Shown: positions 62,110 to 64,000 of the stretch, in pieces
How the letters are laid out: each line of letters opens with the position of its first letter
Position numbering within the stretch: position 1 is the first letter of the stretch
Origin: Virgibacillus_O sediminis
GTDB taxonomy: Bacteria > Bacillota > Bacilli > Bacillales > Amphibacillaceae
Direction: 5' to 3'
DNA length: 64,000 bases
NCBI RefSeq assembly: GCF_042643265.1
Contig: NZ_JBHRRZ010000014.1
Coordinates: forward strand, 112,398-176,397
Notes under the pieces: model-generated
The model's database searches: none
What the model was told of the DNA's origin: nothing
What the model saw: only the letters and a program-made list of their open reading frames with translations
Translations under genes and position numbers: made by a program

Positions 62110-62550
62110 ATGTTCTTTCCACCACCGCAACAGAAAAGTCATCCCGGCAGACATTATCCACCAAACGACTTTATGTTCCCGGGGCGACCCCCAGCAAGGG
62201 CTCATTCCAGAGCATTTCCTCGGAGTCAATTCCCTGCTGATAGAATTAATAAAGGGGTTGAAGGGCTTTCAAGAACGCTTGGTAATGTAGAACAGGTACT
62301 GAAGGTTGTTCAATCTGCAGCGCCTATTGTGCAAGAATATGGTCCTATGGTGAAAAACCTTCCAGCTATGTATAGGATGATGAAAGCCTTTAAGGAAGTA
62401 GAAGAGACCCCTGAAAAGCCAGCAGAGGATTCTACGAAGCCATTGAACCAGCATACTGAAGCTAAGGATTTTTCTTCAAAAGGAGATGATATCACGAAAA
62501 CACCAGAGAAAAGGAAGAGGGGAGACTCCACCCCGAGACTATTTATATGA
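62110..62550 (+). CDS. yppG: YppG-like protein
   Basis: A 146-residue protein with a Pro-, His- and Phe-rich N-terminus (FFPPPQQKSHPGRHYPPNDF), a central conserved stretch NVEQVLKVVQSAAPIVQEYG and MVKNLPAMYRMMKAFKE shared with YppG and YqfQ/VrrA proteins, and a Lys/Glu/Thr-rich tail. Function unknown. AAGGAGGGG lies before the ATG. A frame overlapping on the same strand from 62105 has no ribosome site. Confidence 0.75.
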   Translation: MFFPPPQQKSHPGRHYPPNDFMFPGRPPARAHSRAFPRSQFPADRINKGVEGLSRTLGNVEQVLKVVQSAAPIVQEYGPMVKNLPAMYRMMKAFKEVEETPEKPAEDSTKPLNQHTEAKDFSSKGDDITKTPEKRKRGDSTPRLFI

Positions 62551-62627
62551 GCATGAGCCGCCGCACTTGATTTTTTAGTCCAGAAACGAAAGAATAGTAG
62601 TAAGTATGAAGTACTGGAGGTTATAAA

Positions 62628-63590
62628 ATGTCAGCCAAAGAAGAGATTGCAACGTTTGCAGGCGGCTGTTTCTGGTGTATGGTCGAACCGTTTGATCAAC
62701 GTCCTGGAATTATTCAAGTGGTATCAGGCTATACGGGAGGTACTGTTGAGAATCCGACATATGAACAGGTTTGTTCCAATACGACTGGTCATGTGGAAGC
62801 TGTACAAATTATGTTTGATCCTGATATCTTTCCTTATGAGAAGCTTGTCTCCACATTCTGGCAGCAGATCGATCCAACTGATCCTGGAGGTCAGTTCAAT
62901 GACAGAGGGGAGTCCTATCAGACAGCAATTTTCTATCATAGTGAAGAGCAGAGAAAGATTGCTGAAGCTTCGAAACAGAAATTGGAGGAGAGCGGCAAGT
63001 TTTCCAAGCCAATCGTAACAGAAATCCTCCCGGCTCAGAATTTCTATCCGGCAGAAGAGGAACATCAAGATTACTATAAGAAGAATTCTTTTCATTATCG
63101 CTTATATAAAAAAGGATCGGGCAGAGAGGATTTCATTAAAGATACTTGGCAGCCAAAGGTAGATAAAGAAGAATTGAAGAAGAAACTGACTCCAGAGCAA
63201 TATCATGTAACACAGGAAAACGGTACGGAAATGCCTTTCAGGAATGAGTACTGGAATACATTTGAGGACGGCATTTATGTGGACATCGTTTCCGGCCAAG
63301 TCTTGTTTTCCTCCAAAGACAAGTTTGATGCTTCTTGTGGCTGGCCAAGCTTCACCAAACCCGTAGACAATTATGAAATAAATGAAAATATGGACAGATC
63401 CCACGGGATGATACGAACAGAGATAAGAAGCAAATCTTCAGATTCTCATCTCGGCCATGTATTCGAAGATGGGCCAAAAGAAACTGGAGGACTCCGCTAT
63501 TGTATGAATTCTGCAGCTATGCGCTTTATACCGAAGGAGAAAATGGCCGAAGAAGGCTATGAGGACTATCTATATTTGTTCAATGAATAG
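62628..63590 (+). CDS. msrAB: Fused methionine sulfoxide reductase MsrA-MsrB
   Basis: A 320-residue fusion. The N-terminal half is MsrA with the catalytic Cys in GGCFWCMVEPFD (about residues 11-22); the C-terminal half, after about residue 175, is MsrB with CGWPSF and the catalytic Cys in GGLRYCMNSAAMRF. One enzyme repairs both S- and R-methionine sulfoxide in proteins. In B. subtilis the two are separate neighbouring genes near here. A GGAGG site precedes the ATG. Confidence 0.96.
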   Translation: MSAKEEIATFAGGCFWCMVEPFDQRPGIIQVVSGYTGGTVENPTYEQVCSNTTGHVEAVQIMFDPDIFPYEKLVSTFWQQIDPTDPGGQFNDRGESYQTAIFYHSEEQRKIAEASKQKLEESGKFSKPIVTEILPAQNFYPAEEEHQDYYKKNSFHYRLYKKGSGREDFIKDTWQPKVDKEELKKKLTPEQYHVTQENGTEMPFRNEYWNTFEDGIYVDIVSGQVLFSSKDKFDASCGWPSFTKPVDNYEINENMDRSHGMIRTEIRSKSSDSHLGHVFEDGPKETGGLRYCMNSAAMRFIPKEKMAEEGYEDYLYLFNE

Positions 63591-63642
63591 AGATTACCAT
63601 AATAATATTATGTAAACTAAACGGTGAGAAAGAGGGAAAATA

Positions 63643-63849
63643 GTGATTCATTTAAACTGGGAAAATGCAGATACCATAAAAAAAATCGAATGCGTCCATG
63701 CCGATGCCAAAAAGTTTGTCGTGGATGACAAATTGACTCCAGGTAAGGTATACGATGTTAAAAATGAGACCGAGGAGTTCTATTTTATTATAGATAACAG
63801 TAACAGAATCGGAGGATTCCTGAAGGATTATTTCAGGGAAATAAAATAA
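63643..63849 (+). CDS. Small conserved protein (DUF6501-like)
   Basis: A 68-residue soluble protein with MIHLNWENADTIKKIECVHA at the start and a LTPGKVYDVKNETEEFYFII strand region. I recognise it as a short Bacillaceae family, probably DUF6501, of unknown function. It starts with GTG at 63643 after AGAGGGAAAA. It probably belongs to the msrAB transcript, given the 52-base gap. Two terminators follow. Confidence 0.7.
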   Translation: MIHLNWENADTIKKIECVHADAKKFVVDDKLTPGKVYDVKNETEEFYFIIDNSNRIGGFLKDYFREIK

Positions 63850-63872
63850 CAGGGTTAAAACCCTGTTATTTT
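63847..63872 (+). terminator. First of two tandem terminators
   Basis: TAACAGGGTT pairs with AACCCTGTTA around a two-base loop, followed by TTTTA; it overlaps the stop codon of the preceding gene. Confidence 0.8.
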
Positions 63873-63874
63873 AC

Positions 63875-63909
63875 AGGCTGTCGAGAAAGTTCTCGACAGC
63901 CTTATTTTT
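63875..63909 (+). terminator. Second of two tandem terminators
   Basis: A 13-bp stem AGGCTGTCGAGAA with TTCTCGACAGCCT, then TATTTTTTG. Strong. Confidence 0.88.
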
Positions 63910-63975
63910 TGTCCATTTTTCTAAAATTCATTTTCTTTACATGTTATTCTTAAGATAGAATTTCCAAAGGCGGTG

Positions 63976-64000
63976 ATGAACTTGTTTCAATCCATGAAAG
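63976..64000 (+). CDS. Start of a further gene (partial, unidentified)
   Basis: An ATG with AAAGGCGGTG upstream opens a frame (MNLFQSMK) that runs out of the window. Too short to assign. Confidence 0.4.

Noticed and set aside
1..64000. Mobile elements, prophage, tRNA, rRNA, defence islands
   Set aside because: No transposase, integrase, terminal repeats, tRNA-like cloverleaf, or defence-type gene set was seen; gene order follows the conserved Bacillaceae core.

Overview
This window is a chromosomal stretch of a low-GC, endospore-forming Firmicute of the family Bacillaceae. The evidence is direct. It carries sporulation and germination genes (sleB, ypeB, spoIVA, a spoVIF-type gene, an sspM-type small spore protein), menaquinone and bacillithiol genes, TRAP (mtrB), gpsB, a type B RNase P RNA, and gene order that follows the Bacillus subtilis recQ/ypbD - gudB - cmk - der - spoIVA - hbs - aro - qcr - dapB - dinG - dnaD - ponA - rnpB segment almost gene for gene. 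The long, acidic, Asn/Glu/Ser/Gly-rich tail of PBP1A would fit a moderately halophilic relative (Oceanobacillus, Virgibacillus or Halobacillus type), but that assignment is only inference.

Layout. Positions 1-8.6 kb: end of recQ, a CPBP protease, a shortened ypbE, mecB, gudB, ypdA, a reverse-strand asparaginase, prsW and the germination pair sleB-ypeB. 8.8-16.6 kb: PilZ protein, cmk, plsC-like acyltransferase, the S1-domain protein YpfD, the yphA-yphB-capping subunit trio, der and gpsA. 16.6-20.5 kb: late sporulation genes (spoVIF type, DUF2768, yphF, spoIVA) and hbs. 20.6-24.0 kb: mtrB, then hepS-menH-hepT-ndk for menaquinone and nucleotides. 24.4-29.5 kb: aroC-aroB-aroH-tyrA-aroA. 29.6-34.2 kb: ypiA, ypiB, ypiF and qcrABC. 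34.3-47.9 kb: ypjA, a reduced ypjB, yugP, a reverse-strand yitT gene, mazG, dapB, bshA, cca, birA, dinG, ypmB, asnS, dnaD and nth. 47.9-51.9 kb, reverse strand: ponA, recU and sspM. 52.0-58.6 kb: yppE, cdd, gpsB, rnpB, rlmL, the alkylpyrone pair bpsA-ypbQ, a cold-shock gene with a long structured leader, and ypgQ. 58.7-64.0 kb: thyA-dfrA, two tandem tatA genes and tatC, yozE, yppG, a fused msrAB and a short conserved gene.

How the genes work together. Most units are housekeeping pathways: shikimate and tyrosine synthesis, isoprenoid side chain plus methylation for menaquinone, the quinol-cytochrome c reductase that uses that menaquinone, thymidylate with folate recycling, and wall synthesis (ponA, gpsB, ypiB). 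Compared with the remembered B. subtilis order, several genes are absent at their usual places: folE, cheR, trpEDCFBA-hisC, mgsA, bshB1, panBCD, ypmA, aspB and ypoC.

I found no tRNA, rRNA, insertion sequence, prophage, CRISPR array or clear accessory island. I did not find a new defence or metabolic system. The most interesting signals are regulatory: a hairpin that would hide the Shine-Dalgarno of the spoVIF-type gene with a promoter in its loop, a terminator-like hairpin in the 5' leader of the cold-shock gene, a mazG gene that appears to start at ATC, and TRAP kept without the trp operon next to it.
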